A DNA stretch of 64,000 bases from assembly GCF_937973075.1 (NCBI RefSeq), contig NZ_CALBWL010000026.1:1-64000 (forward strand), written 5' to 3'. Under the pieces are notes generated by a model that made no database searches, had not been told where the DNA came from, and saw nothing but the letters and a program-made list of their open reading frames with translations. Each line of letters begins with the position of its first letter. Position 1 is the stretch's first letter. This DNA is from an uncultured Campylobacter sp. (lineage in GTDB: Bacteria; Campylobacterota; Campylobacteria; Campylobacterales; Campylobacteraceae). Position numbers and translations under genes: made by a program. Positions 41,902 to 51,837 of this stretch are shown piece by piece.

Positions 41902-43287
41902 ATGGATAGAAACGGCGATCTACAGGAGCTTTACCTACTTGAAAAACGGCGCGAAAAGTTCGCGCGCATTAGCAAGCTCGTCTCATTTTTGATAACCCTG
42001 CTGCTAGTCGGGTTTTACCTGTTTTTAAACACGAGGGCGGAGCCTGTCTCATTTGATACGAATTGGCTCATAGTCGCGCTTTTCATCATCTTCCCGGTTT
42101 TAAACGGACTGCTTTACCGTCTATTTTGCAGCTTGAGCTCTAGCAAAAACGGTGACGCGCAGCGCGCAAATTTTGATAAATTTAGCGGCTTTGATACAGC
42201 GCAAGATACGGACGCATTAGGGCAGGGCGCGGCGCAAGATGGTCAAATTTTAAGCGCTGATGCGAAAGAGAGGCAGGTATTAAAAGCCGAAGCGGGCGAG
42301 GGTAGAGGCTTTAAAGACAGCAATAGCCGCATGAGCGCTATTTACGGGAGGTTTGAGCCCAAAGCCGCCGAAGAAGAGGGCGGGAGCGAAAAAGACGGAG
42401 TAGTCGGGTCAAAATTTAACTTTCTAGCCGATCTACAGAGCCTAGAGGATGAGCGCGCGGCGCTGCAAAAAGCGGTGAAAAAGGCCGGTCTAATCGCCGC
42501 TGCCGTAGGGACCGGCGTGGGCGCGCTGGTGGCGCGCTTTTGGGACGAAGCGGCGGCCGGCGTATTTTTCGGCATCTCCGTTTACGGCGTCGTGAGCGCT
42601 CTTTTGACGGCGAGTAAAAGACGGAATTTCAGATCAAATTTTAAAAGCAGGATCGTCGCGAGCATCGCAAAAAGCTTCGGACTTAGCTACGATGAAAGTG
42701 ACGGGCTGGGGACGGACAAGTTTTTTGAAATTTACGACTGCTACATAAACGAGCAATCGAGCGAGGATATGATGAGCGGGGAAGTGCAGGGCGTGCGCGT
42801 TAGATTTAGCGACTTTTATGCCGCCGAAAAGGTGCGCACCAAAAACGGCACTCGCACCGACGTAAAATTCCACGGAGTGCTTTTCGTCGCGGATTTTCAC
42901 AAAAGGCTTAACTGCGAGGTGCGGGTGTGCCACAAAAACTCGCGAAATCTGCGCAAATACGGGCAGCGAGCGAATATGGACGACGTGAAATTTGAGGAGT
43001 TTTTCGACGTCTATACGACCGATCAGGTAGGCGCGAGATACGCCCTAACGCCGCTTTTGATGCAGCGACTGACGGAGGTTTATCTAAGACTGGGCTCGCA
43101 GATAAACGCGGTGCTAAGGGAGGATAAAATTTACGTGGCGATCGAGACCTGGCGCGATAATTTCGAGCCTAGAATCGACTGCTCGCTAAAGCAGGATGCC
43201 ACGATAGCGCTTTACGTAGATGAGATCGGTGCGCTTGTGAGTATCGTGAGCGAGCTAAATTTGAACCGCAAAATTTGGAGCGAATGA
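41902..43287 (+). CDS. DUF3137-type membrane protein
   Basis: 461 residues from the ATG at 41902 with AAAGGCGGATT before it; an earlier ATG at 41881 has weaker support. Two hydrophobic segments lie at about 25-43 and 56-75. Residues 80-175 are a low-complexity Ala/Asp/Gln/Glu stretch. Another hydrophobic pair follows at about 195-235. The C-terminal 200 residues (IASIAKSFGLSYDES, GEVQGVRVRFSDFYAAE, VKFHGVLFVADFHKR) match DUF3137. Role unknown. Confidence 0.8.
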   Translation: MDRNGDLQELYLLEKRREKFARISKLVSFLITLLLVGFYLFLNTRAEPVSFDTNWLIVALFIIFPVLNGLLYRLFCSLSSSKNGDAQRANFDKFSGFDTAQDTDALGQGAAQDGQILSADAKERQVLKAEAGEGRGFKDSNSRMSAIYGRFEPKAAEEEGGSEKDGVVGSKFNFLADLQSLEDERAALQKAVKKAGLIAAAVGTGVGALVARFWDEAAAGVFFGISVYGVVSALLTASKRRNFRSNFKSRIVASIAKSFGLSYDESDGLGTDKFFEIYDCYINEQSSEDMMSGEVQGVRVRFSDFYAAEKVRTKNGTRTDVKFHGVLFVADFHKRLNCEVRVCHKNSRNLRKYGQRANMDDVKFEEFFDVYTTDQVGARYALTPLLMQRLTEVYLRLGSQINAVLREDKIYVAIETWRDNFEPRIDCSLKQDATIALYVDEIGALVSIVSELNLNRKIWSE

Positions 43288-43915
43288 GGCGGGCGGCGGC
43301 GCGGTGGAGTATGGCGGAGGCGGCGGGCTGCATACGGCTCCGGCGACACACAGATATGCAGACAAAGTGCGCGGGATCGTAGGTTTAGCGGCACAGATGC
43401 GCTGTATAGCTGAGCGTGGAAATGGATGCGTTGCGCGGATTGTGCGTTTAGGTGGACATGTGATCGCTCCTTCGCGCGAGCCAATCGAAAGATAGAACGC
43501 ACGCGGGAGGCGTTCGTATAAGATTTTGCAGGCTGCATGAGCCGATAAATTTTTAAATTCCCGCTCCGTTTAACGAGCAGGCGCTTGCGATTTATCATCG
43601 CTTGCACGGCAAAATTTTTATCGCACGAGCAGTTTGCGTTGGAATTTTACTATTGCTTGAAATTTTATGCCGCCGTGCGCGACTTAAATTTTGCCGCGAC
43701 GACCCGCGCTAAGCTTGCATTTTGGCTCGGCTAAATTTTGTCGTGCGGAAGCAAAACTTTGCTGCTAGATCGATAAATTTAGCTAGCTTATAAAAGCACT
43801 CGCCGCCTATGGGCGCGTTTATAGGCGCCGTTTCTGTAAAGCTACAACGCCTCGTCGCTGCGAGCTTGCGGGGCTTAGTAAAATCGCTCCGCTAAGCTAG
43901 ACGGCGAATCTAAAT
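43288..43915. other. Spacer between convergent genes
   Basis: No gene is supported. CGCCTAT (43804-43810) and ATAGGCG (43821-43827) form a 7-bp hairpin that may terminate transcription from one side. The first 200 bases are GC-rich and continue the composition of the DUF3137 gene; the rest carries AAATTTT motifs. Confidence 0.4.
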
Positions 43916-44776
43916 TTATAACTTCCCGCCCTCGATTACGACGTCGTCAGCCTTGATGTCGTCGCCGTATACCGGCGCTAGCGTCGCATCGTAGTCGGCG
44001 TGGAAAAATTTCTCATCCTCGAGCTTTACGATTAGATCGTCAAGCCATTTGCGAAGCTCGTCGTTGCCCTTTTTGACCGCAGGCGCGATGACGTCCTGAT
44101 CGCCCAGCGAGCGGATACCTACCTTAAAGCCAGGGTTTGACTTAGTCCACGCGAACAAAAGCGTATTATCATGCGCGATCGCATCGCCCCTGCCATCCAG
44201 CATCGCACCGAAAGTCTCGGTATTTTGGTCAAATTTTAAAAGCTTGATCTCGGGATGGTTTTTCGTAAAATACAGATCTGCGGTTGTGCCTTTGTTGATT
44301 AAAAGCGTTTTGTCCTTAAGCTGCGAAACGTCGGTGATATCGCCGTCCTTGCTCGCGACGCCGAGGGCTACCTTCATATACGGCAGTGCGAAATCCACGA
44401 CCTCTTTACGCTCCGGTGTGACGGTAAAATTTGCAAGCGTGATATCGACCTTATCCGACGCCAAAAATTCCGCGCGATTGGCGGCCTCTACGAGCACGAA
44501 CTGCACCTTGCTCTCATCGCCTAAGAGCTCCTTTGCGATACGTTTTGCAAAATACACGTCATATCCCGCGTTTTTGCCCGCCTCATCGATGTAGCCAAAC
44601 GGTGGCTTGTCGCCGAAAACCGCGATCCTTACTACGCCGCGCTTTTTAATCCCGTCGATATAACTTTGCGGCGCGGCGGAACCTTGCGCGGAATTTGAAG
44701 AGCCTTTGCCCTCGTCGTTGCAACCTGCGAAAAATAACGCACCTAAGATAAAAAGCGTGCTTAGCGTTTTTTTCAT
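43916..44776 (-). CDS. CjaA-type amino-acid-binding lipoprotein of an ABC transporter
   Basis: 286 residues. The lipobox FFAGC at residues 15-19 marks a lipoprotein. Family 3 binding-protein motifs: GVVRIAVFGDKPPFGYIDEAGKNAGYDVYFAKRIAKEL near residues 48-85, VDITLANFTVTPERKEVVDFALPYM near 108-132. It resembles Campylobacter CjaA, a cysteine-binding protein and immunogen; the ligand here is inference. The gene is last in a four-gene operon (permease, permease, ATPase, binding protein). Confidence 0.92.
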   Translation of the reverse strand: MKKTLSTLFILGALFFAGCNDEGKGSSNSAQGSAAPQSYIDGIKKRGVVRIAVFGDKPPFGYIDEAGKNAGYDVYFAKRIAKELLGDESKVQFVLVEAANRAEFLASDKVDITLANFTVTPERKEVVDFALPYMKVALGVASKDGDITDVSQLKDKTLLINKGTTADLYFTKNHPEIKLLKFDQNTETFGAMLDGRGDAIAHDNTLLFAWTKSNPGFKVGIRSLGDQDVIAPAVKKGNDELRKWLDDLIVKLEDEKFFHADYDATLAPVYGDDIKADDVVIEGGKL

Positions 44777-44796
44777 CTTTTCTCCTTTATTAAAAT

Positions 44797-45543
44797 TTAT
44801 TTTTTAAATTCGAACATATTTAGAAATTTCTTCGCGCGCTCGCTCTTTGGAGCGGTAAAGAACGCCTCCGGTTTGTTAATCTCCACGATGCTTCCCTCGT
44901 CCATAAAAACTATGCGATCGGCTACAGCGCGTGCAAAGCCCATCTCGTGCGTTACGATTAGCATCGTCTGCCCCTCTTTGGCGAGATTTAGCATTACATC
45001 GAGCACCTCGCGCACGATCTCGGGATCAAGTGCTGCGGTAACCTCGTCAAAAAGCATGATCTTGGGCTTCATCACCAGGCTTCGTACGATTGCGATACGC
45101 TGCTTCTGCCCGCCACTAAGCTCTTTGGGGTAGGCTCGCTCTTTATTTTCTAGTCCTACGATTTTGAGCCAATGCCTGGCTAGCTCTACAGCTTGCTCGC
45201 GTGGTACGCCTTGGACTTTCACGGGACCTAGGATTATATTATGTAGCACATTTAAGTGGTCGAAGAGCTCGTAGCTTTGAAAGACCATACCGATCTTTTG
45301 TCTGATCCTGCGCCACTCTTTGAAATTTTGATCGATCCGCTCGCCCTCTATTATAAAATTTCCGCTTTGTACCGGCTCTAACCCGTTTATCGTGCGAAGT
45401 AGGGTGCTTTTACCGCAGCCGCTAGGGCCTAGGATTACCACGACTTCGCCCTGCGCGACGCTAAGACTGACGTCTTTTAGCGCGTGCAGCTCGCCGTAAA
45501 ATTTATTGATTTTATGAAGTTCTAAAATTCCCATCAGCTCCAC
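44797..45543 (-). CDS. Amino-acid ABC transporter ATPase
   Basis: 248 residues. Walker A is GPSGCGKST near residues 39-47, the signature LSGGQ near 142, and Walker B IMLFDEVTAALDPE near 162-175, followed by the H-loop VTHEMGFA. This is the polar amino acid (GlnQ/PEB1C) subfamily. It overlaps the permease gene upstream by ten bases and is followed by the binding protein after 20 bases. A second possible start, MGILELHKIN, lies three residues inside. Confidence 0.96.
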   Translation of the reverse strand: MELMGILELHKINKFYGELHALKDVSLSVAQGEVVVILGPSGCGKSTLLRTINGLEPVQSGNFIIEGERIDQNFKEWRRIRQKIGMVFQSYELFDHLNVLHNIILGPVKVQGVPREQAVELARHWLKIVGLENKERAYPKELSGGQKQRIAIVRSLVMKPKIMLFDEVTAALDPEIVREVLDVMLNLAKEGQTMLIVTHEMGFARAVADRIVFMDEGSIVEINKPEAFFTAPKSERAKKFLNMFEFKK

Positions 45544-46190
45544 CTGTTTTCTAGTTTTTTCGAAAGCGCCGAGATCGGATAGCAGATCAAAAAATATACG
45601 AAAAATATCGCTCCGTAGATGATTAGCGGCGCGTAATTGTCGCGGAAGACATTCACTTCGATGATCTGCTGGCCTACTTTGACGAGCTCGATGACGCCGA
45701 TTAGTACGGCGATCGAGGTTGTTTTTATCATCCTGCTGAATAAATTTATCGTTGCGGGCACCAGGCGTCTCATCGCAAGAGGCAGGATGACGTAGAGATA
45801 AATTTGAGATCTGCTAAATGCGAGCGCTTCGGCGCTTTCAAACTGATGCTTAGGGATGCTAAGCACGGCGCCGCGCACCAGATCCATCATCTCAAAAACG
45901 CCCCAGATACTAAAGACGATGATCGAAGCCGCGATATTTGAGATGTGGATGCCAAATGCCTTGCTCGCGCCAAAATATACGATGAATAGCCAAACGATGG
46001 GCGGCATGATGCGCACGATCTCCAGGCAAATTTTAAGCGGGATGTATAAGGCTCTGCGCCCAGAGGCCATTAAAATTCCAAGCACCAAGCCTAGAGCGAG
46101 CGAAACCGCGATCGAGATGAGCGCGATTTGCAGCGTGATCCCAAGCCCGCCAAGAAGCCTGATTAAATTTTCGCCGCTTAAGAGTTCCAT
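45534..46190 (-). CDS. Amino-acid ABC transporter permease (second)
   Basis: 218 residues with five hydrophobic segments. The EAA loop reads ESAEALAFSRSQIYLYVILPLAMRRLVP near residues 117-144, and the N-terminal GLGITLQIALISI pattern is that of the HisM/GlnP family. It forms a heterodimer with the permease encoded two bases upstream. Confidence 0.94.
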   Translation of the reverse strand: MELLSGENLIRLLGGLGITLQIALISIAVSLALGLVLGILMASGRRALYIPLKICLEIVRIMPPIVWLFIVYFGASKAFGIHISNIAASIIVFSIWGVFEMMDLVRGAVLSIPKHQFESAEALAFSRSQIYLYVILPLAMRRLVPATINLFSRMIKTTSIAVLIGVIELVKVGQQIIEVNVFRDNYAPLIIYGAIFFVYFLICYPISALSKKLENRWS

Positions 46191-46192
46191 CG

Positions 46193-46846
46193 CTAGCCTC
46201 TCATATACGCAAGGCGCTTTTCAAGCAGCGTAAGCGCTAGCGAAAGCGGCAGGATTATGATCAGATACGAAACGCTTAGCATAAATAGCGCCTCGTTCGT
46301 CTTATAATACAGCCCGATCACGTCCTTTGCGGCATAAACGAGATCGGCAAGCGCTACGATGCTAACGATCGAAGTTTCTTTAAGCAGAAAGATTATGTTT
46401 GCGCTGATGGAGGGCAGGGCGATCGCAAAGGCGCGCGGCAGCACGACGTAAAAGACTATCTGCGCTTCGCTTAGCCCCAGGCTCATAGCGCTTTCAATCT
46501 GGGATTTTTTTATCGCCTCAAAACCGAGCCTAAAGCTCTCGCTCATATAGCTTCCGCCTAAAAACGCAAGACCTACGATCGCGCAGGTAAAGCCAGAAAT
46601 TTGAACGCCCAGCTTCGGCAGACCGTAGTATAGAAAAAATAGCTGAATTAAAAGCGGAGTGTTGCGCGACAGCTCGATATATGCGCTCACAAGTGGGCTT
46701 AACAACGGCAATCTTTTATATTTTATCAGCGTGCAGATAAAACCGATGATGATGGATAGTAAAATTCCGTAAAATGCGAGCTTCAGCGTTAAAACACCCG
46801 CCTTTACGAACATCGGGCTAAATTTAGCTATAAAATCAAAATCCAT
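46193..46846 (-). CDS. Amino-acid ABC transporter permease (first)
   Basis: 217 residues with five hydrophobic segments and an EAA loop ESAMSLGLSEAQIVFYVVLPRAFAIALP near residues 117-144. The ELSRNTPLLIQLFFLYYGLP segment near 53-72 is family-typical. First gene of the operon; GAAAGAAGAATTT lies before the start at 46846. Confidence 0.94.
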   Translation of the reverse strand: MDFDFIAKFSPMFVKAGVLTLKLAFYGILLSIIIGFICTLIKYKRLPLLSPLVSAYIELSRNTPLLIQLFFLYYGLPKLGVQISGFTCAIVGLAFLGGSYMSESFRLGFEAIKKSQIESAMSLGLSEAQIVFYVVLPRAFAIALPSISANIIFLLKETSIVSIVALADLVYAAKDVIGLYYKTNEALFMLSVSYLIIILPLSLALTLLEKRLAYMRG

Positions 46847-46970
46847 AAATTCTTCTTTCCATAAAATATGCGTATTATACAGATAACTGATTAAAATAGT
46901 ATTAAATCAGAATTTTTTTATAAAAATTCCGAAAATTTAGGAGTTTAAAAATATATCTTATAAATATATT

Positions 46971-46994
46971 TAGTCCGAGCAGATACCCGGACTA
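46971..46994 (-). terminator. Terminator hairpin after the DASS carrier
   Basis: TAGTCCG and CGGACTA form a 7-bp stem with a 10-nt loop, 20 bases past the stop of the gene ending at 47014. AT-rich sequence lies on both sides, so it may act in both directions. Confidence 0.55.
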
Positions 46995-47013
46995 TAAAAT
47001 TTTTAACGTAATT

Positions 47014-48486
47014 TTACGAGTAAAAAATATACGCGTAGCCGGAAACTAAAATCGCGGAAAATATCGCTAAAATTCCGCCGCTTCGTACCATCTCTATTTG
47101 TCGGATGCGTCCCGTACCGAAAACCAAAGCATTTGGCGGCGTCGCTACCGGCATTACGAAAGCGCAGCTCGCGCCCACGCCGATGATGATCGTAAGAGTT
47201 TCTTTCGGTAGTCCCATCTGAGCCGCTACACCCGCAAATACGGGCACTAAAAGCGCAGCAGAGGCGGTATTGCTTGTAAATTCCGTAAGGCAGATGATGA
47301 AAACTGCTGTTACCAAAAGTACGATGTAAGTAGGCGCTCCGCCGAAAGTGTGCGCGACTAGATCGCCAAGCACCTTAGAAGCTCCGGAATCGCCTAAAAC
47401 CGCACTTAGCGTAAGTCCACCGCCGAAAAGCAACAGCACGCCCCACTCGGTGTTTTCGGCGATGTCGTGCCATTTAGCAAGCCCTAGTATGACGATTACG
47501 ACTGCCGAGCAGATGGCGACGTAAGCATCATCCACTTTAAAGCCCACAAGGGCTGAAATTTGTTTCGAAAATATCCAACCAAGCGCCGTTAGAGCAAATA
47601 CGACGATCGTAATAATGCGCTCGCGCGTCCAAGGGATATGCTCCAGATCCATCTCTATTTTATGGCTTAAATTTGGCTTGAAAATTATATAAAGCACCAC
47701 AAGCATTATTGGCAGCATCACGCACATTAGCGGCAAACCTACCTTCATCCAGTCCGCGAAGCTGTAGTACAAGGCTTGAGCCACGATTAAATTTGGCGGA
47801 GATCCCACGAGCGTGCCCAGACCTCCGATGCTTGCAGAATACGCGATGCCTAAAAGCAAAAACACGAGCGTGCCGCGATCTTTGCTCTCGTCCATGTTGG
47901 CGCAAATTCCAAGCGCGATTGGAAGCATCATAGCAGCAGTTGCGGTGTTTGAAACCCACATTGAAAGGATCGCCGTAGCAAGGCAGATTAAAATCGCAGC
48001 CACGCCCAAGCGACCGCCTGCGCGGGCGATTAGCCACATCGCGATCTTTTTATCGAGCTTTTGCATATGCAGAGCCGTTGCCAGAGCAAAACCGCCGAAA
48101 AAGGTAAAGATCGTAGGGTTTGCAAAATTTGCAAGCGTGCTTTTGATGGTGGCAGCCGTGAAAGTGCCATCTTTAGCGAATTTGCCAAGTCCGATAGCTA
48201 CCGCAAGCACCGGCACCATAAGCGCGGTTACCGTGATATGCACGGCCTCTGTAAGCCACATAATCGCGATAAAAGCAAGTAACGCAAGGCCTTTTTTGAC
48301 ATTGGGCTCAAATGGTAACGCGGCATATAGCGCAAAGCCCACTGCAGCGGCAATCGCCATAATGATGACGCCGCGCTTAGGAAACGGCACGGTGTCGGTG
48401 AGCCTGTCTAAACCCAGCTCGTCTACGTCTGAGTCCAGTGGTCCTTGTAAGCGGGAGTTGCGTAACTCCACTTTGTGTTCTTCCAT
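47014..48486 (-). CDS. DASS-family sodium:dicarboxylate symporter
   Basis: 490 residues with about 12 hydrophobic segments. The two SNT sodium/substrate motifs are present: SNTATAAMMLP near residue 177 and SNTASAALLVP near 402. LGTLVGSPPNLIVAQAL near 230 is also typical of DASS/SLC13 carriers. It would take up or exchange C4-dicarboxylates such as succinate, fumarate or malate across the inner membrane. The N-terminal 30 residues are soluble and charged. Monocistronic, with AAAGGAGTAT before the start. Confidence 0.94.
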   Translation of the reverse strand: MEEHKVELRNSRLQGPLDSDVDELGLDRLTDTVPFPKRGVIIMAIAAAVGFALYAALPFEPNVKKGLALLAFIAIMWLTEAVHITVTALMVPVLAVAIGLGKFAKDGTFTAATIKSTLANFANPTIFTFFGGFALATALHMQKLDKKIAMWLIARAGGRLGVAAILICLATAILSMWVSNTATAAMMLPIALGICANMDESKDRGTLVFLLLGIAYSASIGGLGTLVGSPPNLIVAQALYYSFADWMKVGLPLMCVMLPIMLVVLYIIFKPNLSHKIEMDLEHIPWTRERIITIVVFALTALGWIFSKQISALVGFKVDDAYVAICSAVVIVILGLAKWHDIAENTEWGVLLLFGGGLTLSAVLGDSGASKVLGDLVAHTFGGAPTYIVLLVTAVFIICLTEFTSNTASAALLVPVFAGVAAQMGLPKETLTIIIGVGASCAFVMPVATPPNALVFGTGRIRQIEMVRSGGILAIFSAILVSGYAYIFYS

Positions 48487-48997
48487 AGATACTCCTTTTT
48501 TGGATTTGGCTTATGATACAAAAATGAGGCGGGAATTTTATAAATTCCAGATCAAATCGTCTTAAATTTTTAAAAGTGCAGTTACTATCGGTAACATGGT
48601 ACTTATCTCGTGTGTAAATTTTAAATTATACATAAAAACGAACAACTAAGTAAGCGCTTTAAATTTCATCACAGATTATTTTTTAATGACACCCGAGATT
48701 AAATTTGTTAACTGCTCAAGGGGAGGCGGCGTAGAATTTCGTCGAATTCCGTGCTGGCAATCAAGATAGAATTCTGTCCTTAGTAAGCGAGATAAAATTT
48801 TATCCAATGCGAGTGAGATAAAATTCCAAGTCTTGTCGCGAAATTCATCGAAATTTCAAAAAAAGGATATTATAATCGGCAAATTTTAAATGCGCTTGTA
48901 AGCGAGCTTGGCGGAAAATACTTAAAGATAGCAAGCGGTAAAATGGCAAAAGCGGCGGCGGTGGAAAGCCCGAAATTATAAATTGTAAGGAGAAAAT
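48487..48997. other. Spacer between divergent genes
   Basis: No gene is supported. It contains repeated GATAAAATTTTATCC / AGATAAAATTCC motifs around 48760-48830. The ribosome binding site AAGGAGAAAAT of the next gene lies at its end. Confidence 0.4.
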
Positions 48998-49633
48998 GTG
49001 AAAAACAAAATTTTAATCGCGGCGTTTGCCGCTGCGGTGTGCGCAAGCTCAAGCTTCGGCGAGGGGATATTTTTAGGGTTAGAAGGAGATTATTCTTTTA
49101 AATCCAGCATCACTACTAAATGGTCTGACGAGGAAGATTCTGGCACGAATAAAGATAATAAGGGGCAGGCTGCGCTCGGCTTTAAAGGCGGCTATGATTT
49201 TGGTATAGCTAGGGCGTACGGCGAGTACTTGTATGATTTCAAAGCTTCGAAAACTGGCACTGACGAGGAGGACATCATATTTAAACACGAGTGGAATAAG
49301 CATAGCTTGCTCGTAGGCGGGGATTTTACGCCTGAGATTACAAACGGCTTTAAACTCGTAGCAGGCGCTTATACAGGAGTTTCATTTTTGAAATATAAAA
49401 TTTATTCGTATGACGAATCTAACGGAAGCAGCGATTCGCTTTCAAAGACTCTGCCTGGCTGGGCAATCGGCGCAAGACTGGGCGGGCTATATAGCTTTGA
49501 CGAGCATAACGAGATCGAGTTTGGCTACAAAGCGGACTACACGAGATACAAGGCTAGTAAGCTTGGAGAAGGCGTAGACAAGGTATATGAGACCAACCAT
49601 GGAATTTATCTGGGGTATAACTTTAAATTTTAA
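48998..49633 (+). CDS. Outer-membrane beta-barrel protein
   Basis: 211 residues from a GTG at 48998 with GTAAGGAGAAAAT before it. A signal peptide (ILIAAFAAAVCASSSFGEG) is followed by alternating amphipathic strands: FLGLEGDYSF, AALGFKGGYDF, RAYGEYLYDF, SLLVGGDFTP. The C-terminus HGIYLGYNFKF ends in phenylalanine, the outer-membrane insertion signal. It belongs to the small OmpA-like/Opacity barrel type of 8 strands. Its role, perhaps surface structure, is not known. Confidence 0.85.
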   Translation: MKNKILIAAFAAAVCASSSFGEGIFLGLEGDYSFKSSITTKWSDEEDSGTNKDNKGQAALGFKGGYDFGIARAYGEYLYDFKASKTGTDEEDIIFKHEWNKHSLLVGGDFTPEITNGFKLVAGAYTGVSFLKYKIYSYDESNGSSDSLSKTLPGWAIGARLGGLYSFDEHNEIEFGYKADYTRYKASKLGEGVDKVYETNHGIYLGYNFKF

Positions 49634-49654
49634 AAATTCTAACGTGCTAGCGCA

Positions 49655-49684
49655 GGATGGGGCGAACGAACTCCCGCTCCATCC
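49655..49684 (+). terminator. Rho-independent-type terminator of the outer-membrane gene
   Basis: GGATGGGGCG pairs with CGCTCCATCC (one G-U pair), with a 10-nt loop, followed by ATTTTAAATT. It begins 21 bases after the stop at 49633. Confidence 0.65.
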
Positions 49685-50430
49685 ATTTTAAATTCCAAAT
49701 AATTATTAGACGTCAAATCGCAGGATTGTTTAATCCGAAATTTGCTAGCAATTCAGACGTAATTATATGATAATCAAGGGTGCTGCCGGTACTAGACATC
49801 AAATTTTACCCGCTTACGCGTATAAAATTTTAAAATTTTTAAAAATATCATTACACAAGCTTAATTTCCTATTTTTAGTGCTATCTGGTAAGCACTTAAA
49901 TTGATGGAATTCATGAAATTTTACTCAATCCGCTTTTTTCTAAGAATCGTTAAAATCTCAAGTTGAAAAAGCGGAATTTTATCAATGTCCCCATTTGCCA
50001 CTTTAAATTTGTTTCATAATTGTTTCGGATATCTCACGACCCCTAGTTCGAGTACGACACAGAAAATGCTATTTTGCTTTATGGAAATCTCGCATTTACA
50101 TCTTCGGGATTAGCACTTAAATTTTGCGGTAAAATTCTAAAACTACTACACCTAAGAATTTTACCGTTTTAAAGCATTAAATTTTTACGATTTTAAGGTT
50201 AGTTGCAACCGTAGAAAAATTCGCGGTAAAAGTGGCGGATGCCTGTCGTGCGGATTTAGATGCTAGATTAATCCGCAAGCGCTACGCTTTTACTAAAATT
50301 TTATCTTTATCAAAATTTTAAAATTTCAATCGCTGTTTTTAAAGTGCTTCGGCGCAAACATAAATTTCTAGCCACTTCGCTATATTTTGTAGGCCCGTTC
50401 GGAGCTTTAAAATAGCAAGCCACGTGTCTG
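49685..50430. other. Long AT-rich spacer, no gene supported
   Basis: About 745 bases with no coding frame worth listing. Motifs such as AGCACTTAAATT recur twice (about 49890 and 50110), and AAAATTTTAAAATTT occurs around 49825-49850 and 50300-50330. Confidence 0.4.
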
Positions 50431-51762
50431 CTATTTGCCAAAAACCCTAGCGAAAATCGCGTCCACGTTTTTGGTGTAATATCCGTAGTCAAAGCACTCT
50501 TTGATCTCGCTTTCGCTTAGCTTTTCTCGTAGCTTTGTATCTGCTAGCAGATTTTGCAAAAATAGGCTATGCCCTTGCTCATCTATAGCTTTTTTGCCCT
50601 CTTGCAGATCCGCCCAGACCTTCATCGCATTACGCTGCACGATTTTATAAGCATCCTCTCTGCTAACTCCTCGTTTAGGCAGCTCTAGCAGTACGCGCTG
50701 CGAAAACACGAGCCCACCGGTTAAATTTAGATTTCTCATCATATTTTCGGGATATACGAGCAGTTTTTCGATCAAGCTCGTCAAGCGATTTAGCATAAAA
50801 TCAGCAGTTATAAAGCCATCAGGGAGGATAAATCGCTCGACCGAGCTATGGCTGATGTCGCGTTCGTGCCATAGCGCTACATCCTCCATCGCGGGTATTG
50901 CGAAGCTGCGGATCATACGGCATAGTCCCGTTACGTTTTCGCTAAGCACAGGATTTCGTTTGTGTGGCATCGCAGAGCTGCCCTTTTGACCTGGGCTAAA
51001 AAATTCCTCTGCCTCATAAACCTCGGTGCGTTGATAGTGGCGGATTGCGATGGCGATCTTTTCGCAGCTGGAAGCTAAGATCGCAAGTGCGCTCATTACC
51101 TGTGCGTAGCGATCGCGCTGGATGACTTGATTGGACGCGGGGGCGGGCTTTAACCCCAAATATTCACACACTAGCTCTTCCAGCTCTAGTGGAGCGTGGG
51201 CGAAATTTCCCATCGCACCGCTTATTTTACCGTAGCTGATGACGCTTTTTGCATGTTGTAAAAGCTCTAGCGCGCGATTTATCTCATCATACCAGACCGC
51301 AAGCACGAGCCCGAAAGTGATCGGCTCGCCGTGGATACCGTGGCTGCGCCCGACCATCAGCGTCATTTTATGCTTCATGGCTTGAGATTTTATCGCGGCT
51401 TTTAAATTTTGCACATCCTCAATGATGAGCTCCATGCTTTCTTTGATTTGTAGCGCGACGGCAGTATCGATGCAGTCACTACTAGTCATGCCGTAATGCA
51501 CGAAGCGGCTCTCCTGCCCAAGGCTCTCACTCACGCTCGTTAGAAACGCGATGACGTCGTGCTTGGTCGTCTTTTCGATCTCATCTATCCGCTCGATCTT
51601 AAAGCTTGCGTTTTGTAGAATTTTATCTTTATCGCAGTCGCTTATTAGACCTAGTTTATTCCACGCCTTAACCGCCGCAAGTTCGACTTTTAGCCACGCG
51701 TCGTATTTGGCTTGCAAGCTCCATTTTTCAGACATCTCTTTTCTTGCGTATCTTTCGACCAT
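50431..51762 (-). CDS. purB: Adenylosuccinate lyase
   Basis: 443 residues from the ATG at 51762, preceded by GAAAGGCTACTAAA. A 62-residue upstream extension of the frame is ruled out by this site and by the usual protein length of about 442. PurB makes fumarate and AMP or AICAR in purine synthesis. Seen are TSSDCIDTAVALQ near 96, GRSHGIHGEP near 143 and the fumarase-family signature GSSAMPHKRNPVLSEN near 267-282. It is divergent from the RluA-type gene, 75 bases away. Confidence 0.97.
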   Translation of the reverse strand: MVERYARKEMSEKWSLQAKYDAWLKVELAAVKAWNKLGLISDCDKDKILQNASFKIERIDEIEKTTKHDVIAFLTSVSESLGQESRFVHYGMTSSDCIDTAVALQIKESMELIIEDVQNLKAAIKSQAMKHKMTLMVGRSHGIHGEPITFGLVLAVWYDEINRALELLQHAKSVISYGKISGAMGNFAHAPLELEELVCEYLGLKPAPASNQVIQRDRYAQVMSALAILASSCEKIAIAIRHYQRTEVYEAEEFFSPGQKGSSAMPHKRNPVLSENVTGLCRMIRSFAIPAMEDVALWHERDISHSSVERFILPDGFITADFMLNRLTSLIEKLLVYPENMMRNLNLTGGLVFSQRVLLELPKRGVSREDAYKIVQRNAMKVWADLQEGKKAIDEQGHSLFLQNLLADTKLREKLSESEIKECFDYGYYTKNVDAIFARVFGK

Positions 51763-51837
51763 TTTAGTAGCCTTTCGGTTAGAATTTCTTGTATAATGAT
51801 GGTAAAAATTATATAAAAATGGGGCTGAAAGTTTAAT

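Noticed and set aside
43304..43607. Open frames on both strands after the DUF3137 gene
   Set aside because: Compositional shadows of GC-rich sequence without start signals.
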